This document shows, one piece after another, positions 44,132 to 53,932 of a stretch of 64,000 nt of DNA. Below the pieces are notes generated by a model, which was not told the DNA's origin, did no database searches, and saw only the letters and a program-made list of their open reading frames with translations. Made by a program: the position numbers and the translations under genes. The DNA is from an uncultured Bacteroidia bacterium. Its GTDB lineage: Bacteria; Bacteroidota; Bacteroidia; Bacteroidales; UBA932. The DNA is taken from the NCBI GenBank assembly GCA_902762435.1, contig CACWOH010000004.1, forward strand, positions 1-64,000. The letters are read 5' to 3'. Each line of letters starts with the position of its first letter. Within the stretch, counting starts at the first letter, position 1.

Positions 44132-44902
44132 ATGGAAGTCCGCGCGAAAAAGAGTTTAGGGCAACATTTTTTGACCGACCAGAGCATTGCCCGCGGCATC
44201 GTTGACGCTCTAACCGTCAGCGAAGTACGGGATGTGTTGGAGATCGGCCCGGGAATGGGGGTGCTGACGCAGTATCTGCTGCAGCGGGAAGACATCGACC
44301 TGAAACTGGTGGAACTGGACGGCGAGTCCGTGGACTACCTGCTGACGCACTTCCCGGGCATGCAGGGCCGGCTCTACCAGGCCGATTACCTGCGGCTGGA
44401 CATCCATAAACTGTTTCCGGGACCTTACCGCGTGATCGGGAATTTCCCCTACAACATCTCCTCGCAGATCTTCTTCAAGATCCTGGACGACAAGGACCGC
44501 ATCCCGGAGGTGGTCTGCATGATCCAGAAGGAGGTGGCGGAACGCATCGCCGAGGGGCCCGGAAGCAAGACCTACGGCATCCTGTCCGTGCTGCTGCAGG
44601 CCTGGTACGACATCGATTACGTGATGACGGTCGGCTCCGGCGCCTTCGCCCCGCCGCCCAAGGTGCAGTCGGCGGTCATCCGCCTGCGGCGCAACGCCCG
44701 CACTTCCCTGGACTGCGACGAGAAACTGTTCAAAAACGTGGTGAAGACCGCCTTCAACCAGCGGCGAAAAACCCTGCGGAACGCCCTCAAGCCCCTGCTG
44801 CCGGAAGGTTTCGACGCTTCCGACCCCGTCTTCGACCTGCGCGCCGAGCGCCTGAGCGTCGAAGACTTCGCCGCCCTCACGCGCCTTCTTTTCGGGAATT
44901 AG
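44132..44902 (+). CDS. rsmA: 16S rRNA dimethyladenosine transferase
   Basis: RsmA (KsgA) dimethylates two adjacent adenines near the 3' end of 16S rRNA. The 256-residue protein has the start KKSLGQHFLTD, SAM motif LEIGPGMGVLT and the catalytic NFPYNISS. The start follows the mrp stop without a gap. Its end overlaps the end of the convergent YfhO gene by 26 bases. Confidence 0.95.
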   Translation: MEVRAKKSLGQHFLTDQSIARGIVDALTVSEVRDVLEIGPGMGVLTQYLLQREDIDLKLVELDGESVDYLLTHFPGMQGRLYQADYLRLDIHKLFPGPYRVIGNFPYNISSQIFFKILDDKDRIPEVVCMIQKEVAERIAEGPGSKTYGILSVLLQAWYDIDYVMTVGSGAFAPPPKVQSAVIRLRRNARTSLDCDEKLFKNVVKTAFNQRRKTLRNALKPLLPEGFDASDPVFDLRAERLSVEDFAALTRLLFGN

Positions 44903-47384
44903 CGCGCAGGCCCGGGAGGGCGGCGCCGAGGATGGCGCCGAGCGCGGCGAGGATCAGCAGGATGGAACTCGCCCGCGAGATGGCCTCGCCGCGGCGGTAG
45001 GACGGCGGGTCGAAGCGCATCACCAGGGTGTGCTCACCGGCCGGGACGAACGCGGCGCGAAGCAGCGCCCCTTCCAGCTCGATCGGCAGTTCCTCACCGG
45101 TATCCTCCACCTTCAGCGTCCAGCCGGCGGGATAGTATACCTCGCTGAAAATCAGCTTGGAAGAGATATTGCTGGTATAGTGGTACCGCAGTTCATTGGG
45201 GGCGTAGGAGGTCAGCTCGACCTGCTGGAAATAGGCCGGCTCCGCTGCAGCCGGATCCCCGAGCACGGAACCGGGACCGTCCAGGACCTGCTCGAACCAG
45301 GCGTTCCCTTTGGCGTAAGGGTAGCGCAGCGGCGCCGCTTCCCCGTCCAGGATGATGTAGCGGCAGTTCATCTGCGCCAGCCCGGGCAGGTACGGCAAGG
45401 CCGCCTCGGCCTCCGCGACCGTCTGGGCGCCGGAGAGCGCCTTGTACAACTGGTTGATCTCGCCCGTCAGGGTGCTCTCGATGAACTCCTGGTAGCGCTG
45501 GAGCTTGGCCGGCGAGTAGCCGCCGATGTTCTTGTGCCAGTAGGACGGGTGGGAATCGTTGAACACGTTGACCGTCAGGTCCAGCACGCGGAACGAAGGA
45601 TCGGGGTCGGAGAGGATCAGTTCATCCACCGGCCGCTTGTCGAACTGGCTCTGGAAGGCACGCGGCGTGATGAAATCGTCTGCGTTCAGGTAGCGTTTGC
45701 CGACGATTCCCAGGTCCAGCAACACCAGCAAAGCAATGAGCAGAGATGCCGTCAAGCGGCGCCCATGGCCCATTTCCGGCTGCGTGGCGAACGTCTTTGC
45801 CGCGGATTTCGGAACGGAAGTGCCCCAATACAGCAAACCGAATGCTCCCCCGATCAGCAGCAGCGAACGCAGGGCGTCCAGGACGAGCAGCTGCCGCCGG
45901 TCCGCCGCCAGGGCGTCCACCAGCACGTCCGGCTGGCCGGCATCCACGCTGCCGGTAAAGCTTCCGGCGAGGCCGGGCAGCAGCACGCACAGCAGGCAGA
46001 AGCCGCCGGTGACGGCCGCGGCGATCCAGCCCTTCTTCCGGAAGAGCGCCGCTGCTTCCGGCTGCCGCACGATGCGGTCCAGCGCCAGGAAACCCAGCAT
46101 CGGCAGGGTGAACTGCAGCACGGTGAGCGCCATCGACACCGTGCGGAACTTGTTATAGAGCGGCACGGCACGGTAAAACAGTACCGTGAACGCCATGAAA
46201 TGATTGCCCAGGGCGAGCAGTACGGCGATGACCGTACCCGCCACGAGCCACCAGCGCTTCCGGCCCTTATAGATGTACAATCCCAGCACGAAAAGGAAAA
46301 CGGTGATAGCACCCATATACATCGGACCGGCGGTGAAAGGCTGCGGCCCCCAGTAGAGCGGCAGGTTCTTCGCGACCTCCTTGAGGTTCGGCTGGCCGGC
46401 CCGCTTGAGCAGGTCGTAGGTCTCCGAATGCTTCGGGTTCACCGCTCCGGCGGACGAGCCGCCGTTGAAGTTGGGAATCAGCAGGTTGGGCAGTTCCTCC
46501 CAGCCGTAGGACCAGGCCGTGGCATAGTCCAGGTCCAACCCCTTGGCTCCCTCGCCGCCCTCGGACGCGGCGGTGCTGCCGCCGCGCATCGAATACGGGG
46601 TATACTCCCAGGTAGGCAGGAGCTTGATGGCATTGGTGCCGATGCCCGCCACGCCCAGGACCAGCAGGAGCGCGGAAGCGGCGAAGAAACGGCCCCAGGG
46701 CCGGGATTCCCGGTCGGACCGGGAATGACAAAGCATCGTGACGACCAGGACGATGACGTAGATGAAGATCAGCAGGGCGAGGTACCAGGTAATCTGGGGA
46801 TGGTTCGCCTTCACCTGGAAACTCAGCGCCAGCCCGAACAGAGCCGCCCCCAGGACAGCCCCCGGCAGCCAGCGCTTTTCCTTCCCGATCTGCTTATAGG
46901 TAAAAATCAGCGCGGCGAGTACCCACGGGAGGAAGGCCAAGGCCTGCATCTTGGTGTTGTGGCCCACCTGGATGATCTGCAGGTTGTACGCGCAGAAGGT
47001 CACGGCAACGGCGCCGCCCACCGCAAGGAGCGGATGGATGCCCAGGGCGAGCATCAGCAGCCAGGCGCCCAGCAGGGACAGGAACAGATAGGTGGCCGGC
47101 CGGCGGCCCGTCAGCAGGAAGTCGTAGATCTTCTGCGTCCAGTCGCCCCGCGTGGACGCGTGGATGGTGGCCGTGGGCATGCCGCCGAACATCGACTCCG
47201 TCCAGGCCGTCTGGTCGTCGGGATGGGCGGCATTCCATTCCATCATCTCGTGGGACATGCCCTGCCAGCCGGAGATGTCGCTCTGGTTCACGATCTTGCC
47301 CGCCAGCACCTGGGGGACGTAGGCGTATGCGAGGACGAGCAGGCCGACCACGATGCCGGCATACAGGAGGATCTTCTTTTTCAT
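44877..47384 (-). CDS. YfhO-family polytopic membrane protein
   Basis: The 835-residue protein has about 12-14 hydrophobic helices and a C-terminal periplasmic beta-domain (about 600-800), the layout of YfhO, a GT-C-like membrane protein linked to glycosylation of envelope polymers. A palindromic repeat at 46703-46730 encodes the loop residues CHSRSDRES (about 219-227) between two helices. It overlaps the glycosyltransferase by four bases and should act with it on envelope glycans. Confidence 0.82.
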   Translation of the reverse strand: MKKKILLYAGIVVGLLVLAYAYVPQVLAGKIVNQSDISGWQGMSHEMMEWNAAHPDDQTAWTESMFGGMPTATIHASTRGDWTQKIYDFLLTGRRPATYLFLSLLGAWLLMLALGIHPLLAVGGAVAVTFCAYNLQIIQVGHNTKMQALAFLPWVLAALIFTYKQIGKEKRWLPGAVLGAALFGLALSFQVKANHPQITWYLALLIFIYVIVLVVTMLCHSRSDRESRPWGRFFAASALLLVLGVAGIGTNAIKLLPTWEYTPYSMRGGSTAASEGGEGAKGLDLDYATAWSYGWEELPNLLIPNFNGGSSAGAVNPKHSETYDLLKRAGQPNLKEVAKNLPLYWGPQPFTAGPMYMGAITVFLFVLGLYIYKGRKRWWLVAGTVIAVLLALGNHFMAFTVLFYRAVPLYNKFRTVSMALTVLQFTLPMLGFLALDRIVRQPEAAALFRKKGWIAAAVTGGFCLLCVLLPGLAGSFTGSVDAGQPDVLVDALAADRRQLLVLDALRSLLLIGGAFGLLYWGTSVPKSAAKTFATQPEMGHGRRLTASLLIALLVLLDLGIVGKRYLNADDFITPRAFQSQFDKRPVDELILSDPDPSFRVLDLTVNVFNDSHPSYWHKNIGGYSPAKLQRYQEFIESTLTGEINQLYKALSGAQTVAEAEAALPYLPGLAQMNCRYIILDGEAAPLRYPYAKGNAWFEQVLDGPGSVLGDPAAAEPAYFQQVELTSYAPNELRYHYTSNISSKLIFSEVYYPAGWTLKVEDTGEELPIELEGALLRAAFVPAGEHTLVMRFDPPSYRRGEAISRASSILLILAALGAILGAALPGLRANSRKEGA
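46703..46730. repeat. Palindromic REP-like repeat in the YfhO gene
   Basis: ATTCCCGGTC and GACCGGGAAT form perfect 10-bp arms around a single G. The 28 bases are translated in frame into a loop. Confidence 0.75.
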
Positions 47385-48718
47385 TGCAGCAGTTCAGCGA
47401 GTTGCGCCGTGAGGGCACGGCGGGTGTATTTTTCTATGCCCTCCGTCTGCGGATGCTTCGCATCCAGGAAGGCGAGCAGTTCATCTTTCTTGTCCCAGTC
47501 GAACATCTGTCCGGCGGCCGCATCCCGCAGGACCGCGGCCGCGGCGCCGTCCTCCTGGCCGATGCCCAGCACGGGGCGGCGGGCGGCGAGGTATTCGAAG
47601 ATCTTGCCGGGCAGCACCTTGGCGTACTCCGGCTCGCGGCGCAACGGCAGCAGCAGGATGTCCGCCGCGCGCTGTTCACGCACCGTCTCGTCGTGGGGCA
47701 GGTAGCCCAGTTCGACGAGGTTCCCGCCCAGGCCGCGTGCGCGGATGGCCTCCGTGACGGCGGCGTCCACCTTGCCCGCCAGGCGGATCTGCAGGCGCTC
47801 CCGGAACACCGGATCGGCGGCGCAGCGTTCCGAGAGCGCATCCCATAGATTGATTGGATTCCCATCCGCGGCAAAGAGCCCGGTGTGGACAAGGCGAACC
47901 TTTGTGCGCGGGCGTTGTGGAGCCGGGGTGTCCAGGATTTCCCGGTGCCCATTTTCCGGGCACCGGGAAACCTGGACCCCTGGCGCGCCGGAAGAAGGTT
48001 CGCCGGCTTCGGCAAAATCGTCTTCGTCGAAACCGTTGGTAATCAGCACGACGGGGGTCTGCGTCTTCGCGCGGAAGTCCGCGGCGACGGGCGGGCTGAC
48101 GCTGATCACCGCGTCCGCGCCGTCCAGCACGGCCTGCTCGAGCCGGTGGTGCCGGCGGTCGGCAGCGGGGCCCAGCCCCAGGTGCTTGTAATAGAACATC
48201 TCCGTCCACGGATCACGGAAATCCGCTATCCAGCGCAGCCCAAGGGCCTTTTTCAGGCCCAGGCCGATCAGGTGCACGGAGTGCGGCGGCCCCGTGGTGA
48301 CCACGGCGTCCACGGGATGCTCCGCCAGATACTTCTTCAGGAAACGGACCGAGGGACGCACCCAGCCGATCCGGGGGTCGGGCACGAAACAGTTGCCCCG
48401 CACCCACAGCGACAGGCGCTGCTTCCAGTTCTTCTGCTGCGCGTTCACGGGATTCACCTCGCCCTCGCCCTTCTTCCCGCCGGTCAAGCGGCGGTAGAGT
48501 TCGTACGGTTCGAGGATCCGCGTCTTGACGACCTCCGCGCAGGCGGGGATGTCCGCGAGCAGGCTCTCGTCACGCGCCAGCTGTTCGGGGTTTTCCGGGG
48601 TATAGACCACCGGCTGCCAGCCGAACTCCGGCAGGTACTTGCTGAACTTCACCCAGCGCTGCACCCCCGACCCGCCGGTCGGAGGCCAGTAGTAGGTGAT
48701 GATCAGCAGGCGTTTCAC
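47381..48718 (-). CDS. Family 4-like glycosyltransferase
   Basis: The 445-residue protein has a GT-B fold of the GT4 type. The N-terminal domain has YYWPPTGGSGVQRWVKF and the C-terminal domain the nucleotide-sugar region RTKVRLVHTG and LPGKIFEYLAARRPVLGIG. Residues 248-263 (VQVSRCPENGHREILD) come from a hairpin repeat inserted at the domain linker. The start is GTG at 48718, in a GTGA overlap with the phosphatase gene. Sugar donor and acceptor are unknown; lipopolysaccharide or capsule is likely by context. Confidence 0.82.
   Translation of the reverse strand: MKRLLIITYYWPPTGGSGVQRWVKFSKYLPEFGWQPVVYTPENPEQLARDESLLADIPACAEVVKTRILEPYELYRRLTGGKKGEGEVNPVNAQQKNWKQRLSLWVRGNCFVPDPRIGWVRPSVRFLKKYLAEHPVDAVVTTGPPHSVHLIGLGLKKALGLRWIADFRDPWTEMFYYKHLGLGPAADRRHHRLEQAVLDGADAVISVSPPVAADFRAKTQTPVVLITNGFDEDDFAEAGEPSSGAPGVQVSRCPENGHREILDTPAPQRPRTKVRLVHTGLFAADGNPINLWDALSERCAADPVFRERLQIRLAGKVDAAVTEAIRARGLGGNLVELGYLPHDETVREQRAADILLLPLRREPEYAKVLPGKIFEYLAARRPVLGIGQEDGAAAAVLRDAAAGQMFDWDKKDELLAFLDAKHPQTEGIEKYTRRALTAQLAELLQ
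47930..47977. repeat. Long hairpin inside the glycosyltransferase gene
   Basis: Arms 47930-47950 and 47958-47977 pair over 20 bp with one bulged A and a 7-base loop. The core CCCGGTGCCC/GGGCACCGGG is flanked by GTCCAGG/CCTGGAC. Confidence 0.85.
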
Positions 48719-49989
48719 CGCTTGTAGCCTTCGAGGTTCGCCTTCACCGTCTCCCAGTCATAGTAGGGGCCCGTCACCGGCTCCAGGCCGCGCAGACGGC
48801 GCTCCTGCTCCTGGTAGAGGAATTTCACGAGCACGTGGCCCGCCCGGTTCTTGTAGAAGACCAGCTGCAGGTTGCTGGCCATGCAGATGTTCCAGAAACC
48901 CATCCATTTGTCGCAGACCTCCTCGGCGGCCAGGCGGTCGCCCACACCCTCGACGCCGAAATAGCTGACCAGGGCCATCAGCGGATAGTCGTGGCCGAAG
49001 CGCAGGTCGGCGGCGTATTTGCCGGTCGCGAGGGCCTCGTCGGCCTTGGTCACGATGTCCTCCACGCAGGATTTCGCCATCGCGACGCGCTCCAGGCCCG
49101 CCTCCACGGAGTTGCAGTGGCCCAGGTAAAGGAACATGTTGTTCTGCGCCCAGCGGCGGTAGACCGCGTCGAACGGCAGCACGCTGTAGATATCCTCCTC
49201 GATGTCGAAGTCCTCCGCCACGACGGCCGTATTGAATACGTCGTCGGTGAAATGGCGGGGGCTCGTCACGATCTCGCGGGCCTTCACGGGGTCGGTGAAC
49301 ACCGTAGCCAGCACGCCCAGCGTATCGTCCGGGATGTCCTGCAGGATTTCGAAACTCCTGCGCATCGCCCGGCCGGTGATCTGCTGCCAGCCCTTCTCGT
49401 TGTCCAGATAGTCCATGAACTTCTCCCCGGTATCCAGGCGGATGTCCAGCTTGGGATTCTGGCGGATCAGCGAGTTGGTGAAAGAGTTCATGCTGATGAT
49501 GCAGCGCTGCACCGTGCTGGAATAGGCGCGGATGTGCTTTTCGCCCTTGAACACGCGCGGATAGCGGTCGAAGAGGCGCTTGGCGATGGCGGCGTGCTCG
49601 CGCACCCCGCGCTGCGACAGGCGTCCGTCCATACCGTCCCAGCCGGCCAGCACTTTGCGGGCCCCGGAGAGCAGCATCTCGCCTTCCGGAGTGAGGATGC
49701 CGGCGGCCTTCCCGCGTTCCATCACGGCGATGACGCCCTCATAGGCCGTGCCGCCCCAGTTCGAGCGGGAGCCGTGACGTCCGTAATGGCTCACATACAC
49801 GGGCTTGTAACCGGCGGGAGCCGGCGTGTCCCGGATGGGGAAAAACTCGTAGGAATTCAGGTTGTTGCCCGCCCGCGTGCGGTCTTCCTGCAGGGCCCGC
49901 ACGGCCGTCTCCGAGCGGTGGGGCTGCGCAACGGCCGCCGCGGTACCCAGGGTCAGCAGCGCCATCAGGACGAAAAGGATCTTTTTCAT
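48715..49989 (-). CDS. Secreted histidine acid phosphatase (MINPP-like)
   Basis: The 424-residue protein has a signal peptide (about 1-22) and the histidine-phosphatase motif HYGRHGSRS with nucleophile H72, plus a distal FGHDYPLM acid motif. The layout is close to multiple inositol polyphosphate phosphatases, which release phosphate from phytate in the periplasm or in vesicles; other substrates are possible. It is the first gene of the phosphatase-glycosyltransferase-YfhO unit and diverges from serpin 1. Confidence 0.82.
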   Translation of the reverse strand: MKKILFVLMALLTLGTAAAVAQPHRSETAVRALQEDRTRAGNNLNSYEFFPIRDTPAPAGYKPVYVSHYGRHGSRSNWGGTAYEGVIAVMERGKAAGILTPEGEMLLSGARKVLAGWDGMDGRLSQRGVREHAAIAKRLFDRYPRVFKGEKHIRAYSSTVQRCIISMNSFTNSLIRQNPKLDIRLDTGEKFMDYLDNEKGWQQITGRAMRRSFEILQDIPDDTLGVLATVFTDPVKAREIVTSPRHFTDDVFNTAVVAEDFDIEEDIYSVLPFDAVYRRWAQNNMFLYLGHCNSVEAGLERVAMAKSCVEDIVTKADEALATGKYAADLRFGHDYPLMALVSYFGVEGVGDRLAAEEVCDKWMGFWNICMASNLQLVFYKNRAGHVLVKFLYQEQERRLRGLEPVTGPYYDWETVKANLEGYKR

Positions 49990-50012
49990 TTATTCAAATT
50001 TGGCGTATCAGG

Positions 50013-50020
50013 CAAATATA
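50013..50020 (-). promoter_or_regulatory. -7 promoter box (TATATTTG) of the phosphatase operon
   Basis: A perfect match on the minus strand, 23 bases before the ATG at 49989. Confidence 0.6.
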
Positions 50021-50042
50021 GCCATTTTGGCGGGATGTTTGC

Positions 50043-50050
50043 TATCTTTG
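50043..50050 (+). promoter_or_regulatory. -7 promoter box (TATCTTTG) of serpin 1
   Basis: A perfect match 22 bases before the ATG at 50073, back to back with the divergent box at 50013-50020 (22 bases between). Confidence 0.6.
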
Positions 50051-50072
50051 TCCCGGAATCAACACTGAAACG

Positions 50073-51302
50073 ATGAAACGCTTGCTCCTCTCCTTTTTAC
50101 TGGTCCTGGCCGGCCTGGGCGCTTCCGGCTGCAGCAAGACGCCCCCCGCGGATGACCCCGCCGCCAGCGAACCCGTGCCCATCCCCCTCACCAAGGCCGA
50201 CGAAAGCGTCCGCGACGCCTCGAACGCCTTCGGCCTGGACGTGTTCGCACGCCTGTATGCCTTGCGGGGCGGCCGGGACGTGGCCTTTTCGCCGCTGAGC
50301 CTGTCGCTCGCGCTCGCGATGGCCGCGGAAGGCGCGGAAAACGACAGCTGGGCGCAGTTCCGCTCGGTCTGCGGCTGGGACTCGGTCACGAAAGACGATC
50401 TCGGGGCCTTCTACGCCAAGATGACGGAAGGACTCGTGAAAGCGGACCCGCAGGTGCATTTCAGCAGCGACAATTCGCTCTGGGCGGCAGAAGACCTGGA
50501 CCTCAAGCCGGACTATACGTCCCTGCTGGAACGCTGGTTCGCGGCGGAAAGCTACACCGTGGACTTTACGGATGCCGCCACCCTGTCGCAGATCAACCGC
50601 TGGTGCTCCGACAAGACGGACGGGAAAATCCCGCAGATGCTGGAGGACCTGGACCCCCTGACCCGCCTGATGCTCATCAACGCCCTGCTCTACAAGGCCC
50701 CCTGGCGCGACAAATGGGAACTGGCGCAGGGCCGGGTGTTCCGCGGAGAAAGCACGGAGAGCCGCAAGGATTTCATCCACGCCGACAAGAGCTTCGGCTA
50801 TGCCGACACCGACGGGTTCGAAGCCGTCCGCCTGCCCTACGGCAACGGAGCCTACGAGATGCTCGCCTTCCTCCCGAAGGCGGGAAAGTCCGTCGGGGAC
50901 ATCCTCCCCGCCATCGCGAAGACGGCGGACGCCCTGGTCCTGCCCGAGCGGCCGGCCGAGGTGTTCCTTCCGAAGTTCTCGACGGCTTACTTCACCGGGG
51001 ACAATCTCAACAAAGTCCTGAAAGACAAAGGCTTGATCCTTCCTTTTTCGGGCGATGCCGATTTCTCCGGCATCAGCGGAGCCGAAGCGCTCTACATCAG
51101 CAAGGTCCTCCAGAAAGTACAGGTGGACGTGACGGAAAAGGGGACGGAGTTCGCCGCCGTGACCGTCGTCGAGTTCCGGAAGAACACCTCCGTCGGTCAG
51201 CCGGTTCCCAAGGTCGTGGTGGATTTCAACCGCCCCTTCGTCTATCTGATCCGTGAAGTGAGCTCCGGCGCCATCCTGCTGCTGGGAACTTTGTCGGAAT
51301 AG
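50073..51302 (+). CDS. Serpin lipoprotein 1
   Basis: The 409-residue protein has a lipoprotein signal peptide (LGASGCSK) and a full serpin fold (SPLSLSLALAMAAEGA, NRWCSDKTDGKIPQML, RPFVYLIRE). The reactive loop hinge EKGTEFAAVTVV starts at residue 355 and fits the small-residue hinge of inhibitory serpins, so it should trap serine or cysteine proteases at the cell surface. The bait segment EFRKNTS differs from that of the second serpin. Its stop is 38 bases before mutS on the same strand. Confidence 0.9.
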   Translation: MKRLLLSFLLVLAGLGASGCSKTPPADDPAASEPVPIPLTKADESVRDASNAFGLDVFARLYALRGGRDVAFSPLSLSLALAMAAEGAENDSWAQFRSVCGWDSVTKDDLGAFYAKMTEGLVKADPQVHFSSDNSLWAAEDLDLKPDYTSLLERWFAAESYTVDFTDAATLSQINRWCSDKTDGKIPQMLEDLDPLTRLMLINALLYKAPWRDKWELAQGRVFRGESTESRKDFIHADKSFGYADTDGFEAVRLPYGNGAYEMLAFLPKAGKSVGDILPAIAKTADALVLPERPAEVFLPKFSTAYFTGDNLNKVLKDKGLILPFSGDADFSGISGAEALYISKVLQKVQVDVTEKGTEFAAVTVVEFRKNTSVGQPVPKVVVDFNRPFVYLIREVSSGAILLLGTLSE

Positions 51303-51321
51303 CTTATTTTTGTTAACTTTG
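51290..51321 (+). promoter_or_regulatory. Promoter of mutS
   Basis: TTTG (51290-51293), 20 bases and TAACTTTG (51314-51321). The -33 box lies in the end of the serpin gene; the -7 box is 19 bases before the ATG. Confidence 0.65.
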
Positions 51322-51340
51322 CCTATCCCAACCGGACGAA

Positions 51341-53932
51341 ATGGCAAAGAAAGGCGAAGATACCCCGATGCTGAAGCAGTATTTCAGCATCAAGGCCCAG
51401 CACCCCGAGGCGGTCCTCCTGTACCGTGTCGGGGACTTCTATGAGACCTACTCCGACGATGCCGTGCTCGTGAGCAAGGTGCTCGGACTCGTGCTCACGC
51501 GCCGCTCCAACGGCGACAAGGGCGACACGCCCATGGCCGGCTTCCCCCACCACGCCATCGAGGGTTACCTCCAGAAACTCGTACGCGGCGGCTACAAGGT
51601 GGCCGTCTGCGACCAACTGGAGGACCCGGCGCTCGTGAAGAACAAGCTCGTCAAGCGCGGGATCACGGAAATCCTCACCCCGGGCATCGCCTTCGGCGAG
51701 GGGATGCTGGACCAGAAGGAGCACAACTACCTGGCCGGGCTGACCTTCGAGGGACAGAGCTGCGGCGCCGCCTTCCTGGACGTATCCACCGGCACCTTCC
51801 AGGTGGCCCAGGGCAGCATCGACTACATCGGCACCCTGCTGAGTTCCCTGCAGCCGCGCGAACTGGTGGTCCAGCGCGACGTGCTGCGCGCCGTCAAGGA
51901 GCGCTTCGGCGACTACTACGTCACCGGCCTGGACGAGTGGGCCTTCGTGCAGGACGCCGCCGAGGAGCGCCTCCGCAACCAGCTCAAGGTACAGAGCCTC
52001 AAGGGCTTCGCCATCGACGGCTTCCCGCTGGCCATCTGCTCGGCGGGCGCGCTGCTGGTGTACCTGGAGCAGACGCAGCATGCCGGCCTGGGGAACATCT
52101 GCTCGATCGGGCGCATCGACGAGGAGAAGTTCGTGTGGATGGACAAATTCACCTTCCGCAACCTGGAGATCTTCCAGAGCAACGCCGGGCGCGAGGGGGT
52201 GGCGCTGGTCGACGTCATCGACCGCTGCTGCACCCCGATGGGCGCCCGCCTGCTGCGGCAGTGGCTCGCGATGCCCGTGATGGACATCAAGGAACTGGAA
52301 TCCCGCTACGACGTGGTCCAGCTGCTGCACGACAACGATGAGCTGCTTGCCGAACTGCAGCGCAACCTTTCGGAAATCGGCGACCTGGAGCGCATCATCT
52401 CCCGGGCCGCCACGGGCAAGATCCTCCCGCGGGAGGTGCGCCAGCTGGGCCGCTCGCTGGGGCGGATGACGCCCATCCGCGAACTCTGCGCCGACACCGG
52501 CTGCGCGGCCCTGGACAAGCTCATCAAGGGCCTGAAAAACACCGACAAACTGCTCGCGCGGATCACGGAAACCCTCGCGGAAGACGCTTCGCAGCTGGGC
52601 AAGGGCGACGTGATCGCCGCCGGGGTGGACAAGCAGCTGGACGAGCTGCGCGCCATCTCGCGGGGCGGCAAGGACTACCTGCTCCAGATGCAGCAGCGCG
52701 AGAGCGAACGCACCGGCATCAGCTCGCTGAAAATCAGTTACAACAACGTCTTCGGCTACTACATCGAGGTGCGCAACACCTTCCGCGACAAGGTGCCGCC
52801 GGAGTGGATCCGGAAGCAGACGCTCGTGTCCGCCGAGCGCTACATCACCCCGGAACTCAAGGAATACGAGGAGAAGATCCTCGGCGCGGAAGCCGCCATC
52901 TACGAGATCGAAAGCCGCCTGTACGGGCTGCTCGTGGGCGAGGTGCAGAAGGCCATCCGCGACATCCAGGAGAACTGCCGCATCCTCGCGCGCCTGGACG
53001 TGCTGGAGGGCTTCGCGCAGCAGGCCATCGACCGGAATTACTGCCGGCCGGCGGTGGACAAGGGGCTCGTGCTGGATATCAAGGCCGGGCGGCACCCCGT
53101 CATCGAAACGCTGATGCCCGTGGGCGAGCAGTACGTACCCAACGACATCCGCCTGGACAGCAAGGGCGAGCAGATCATCATCCTGACGGGCCCCAACATG
53201 GCGGGCAAATCCGCCCTGCTGCGGCAGACCGCCCTCATCGTGCTGCTGGCGCAGATCGGCTCGTTCGTACCCGCGGAGAAGGCGCAGATCGGCTATTTCG
53301 ACAAGATCTTCACGCGCGTGGGCGCCACCGACAACATCTCCCGCGGCGAATCCACCTTTATGGTGGAGATGCTGGAGACCTCGATGATCATGCACAACCT
53401 CAGCGCCCGTTCCCTGGTGCTGCTGGACGAGATCGGGCGGGGCACCTCCACCTACGACGGCATGTCCATCGCCCGCGCCCTCGTGGAATACATCCACCAG
53501 AACGGCAAGGGCGCCAAGACGCTCTTCGCCACGCATTACCACGAACTGAACGACCTGGAAGACCAGTACCCCCGCGTGAAGAATTACCACATCGCGGTCA
53601 AGGAGGAAGGCAAGAACGTCATCTTCCTGCGCAAGCTGATGCCCGGCGGCGTGGCGCACAGCTTCGGCATCCACGTGGCGCGCCTGGCGGGGATGCCGCG
53701 CGAGGTGGTGGAGTCCGCGGAGAAGACCCTGCGCGACCTGGAACGGCGGCAGAAGCACGCCGAGGCGATGTCGATGGAGGACGACGGTTCGGTGCAGCTG
53801 TCCTTCTTCCAGCTGGACGACCCTACCCTCTCCGCCGTCAAGGACAAACTCGAGGCCGCGGACCTCAACAACATGACGCCCCTGCAGGCTTTCGACCTGC
53901 TGCGTTCGCTGAAGGCCGAACTCGGTCTTTAG
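51341..53932 (+). CDS. mutS: DNA mismatch repair protein
   Basis: MutS binds mismatches and starts repair. The 863-residue protein has the mismatch-contacting F-x-E motif (GDFYETY), the lever and clamp domains, Walker A (GPNMAGKSALLRQ) and Walker B (LLDEIGRGTSTYDG), and it is full-length. It is bracketed by two serpin genes; its stop touches the stop of the second with no base between. No mutL is in the window. Confidence 0.97.
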   Translation: MAKKGEDTPMLKQYFSIKAQHPEAVLLYRVGDFYETYSDDAVLVSKVLGLVLTRRSNGDKGDTPMAGFPHHAIEGYLQKLVRGGYKVAVCDQLEDPALVKNKLVKRGITEILTPGIAFGEGMLDQKEHNYLAGLTFEGQSCGAAFLDVSTGTFQVAQGSIDYIGTLLSSLQPRELVVQRDVLRAVKERFGDYYVTGLDEWAFVQDAAEERLRNQLKVQSLKGFAIDGFPLAICSAGALLVYLEQTQHAGLGNICSIGRIDEEKFVWMDKFTFRNLEIFQSNAGREGVALVDVIDRCCTPMGARLLRQWLAMPVMDIKELESRYDVVQLLHDNDELLAELQRNLSEIGDLERIISRAATGKILPREVRQLGRSLGRMTPIRELCADTGCAALDKLIKGLKNTDKLLARITETLAEDASQLGKGDVIAAGVDKQLDELRAISRGGKDYLLQMQQRESERTGISSLKISYNNVFGYYIEVRNTFRDKVPPEWIRKQTLVSAERYITPELKEYEEKILGAEAAIYEIESRLYGLLVGEVQKAIRDIQENCRILARLDVLEGFAQQAIDRNYCRPAVDKGLVLDIKAGRHPVIETLMPVGEQYVPNDIRLDSKGEQIIILTGPNMAGKSALLRQTALIVLLAQIGSFVPAEKAQIGYFDKIFTRVGATDNISRGESTFMVEMLETSMIMHNLSARSLVLLDEIGRGTSTYDGMSIARALVEYIHQNGKGAKTLFATHYHELNDLEDQYPRVKNYHIAVKEEGKNVIFLRKLMPGGVAHSFGIHVARLAGMPREVVESAEKTLRDLERRQKHAEAMSMEDDGSVQLSFFQLDDPTLSAVKDKLEAADLNNMTPLQAFDLLRSLKAELGL

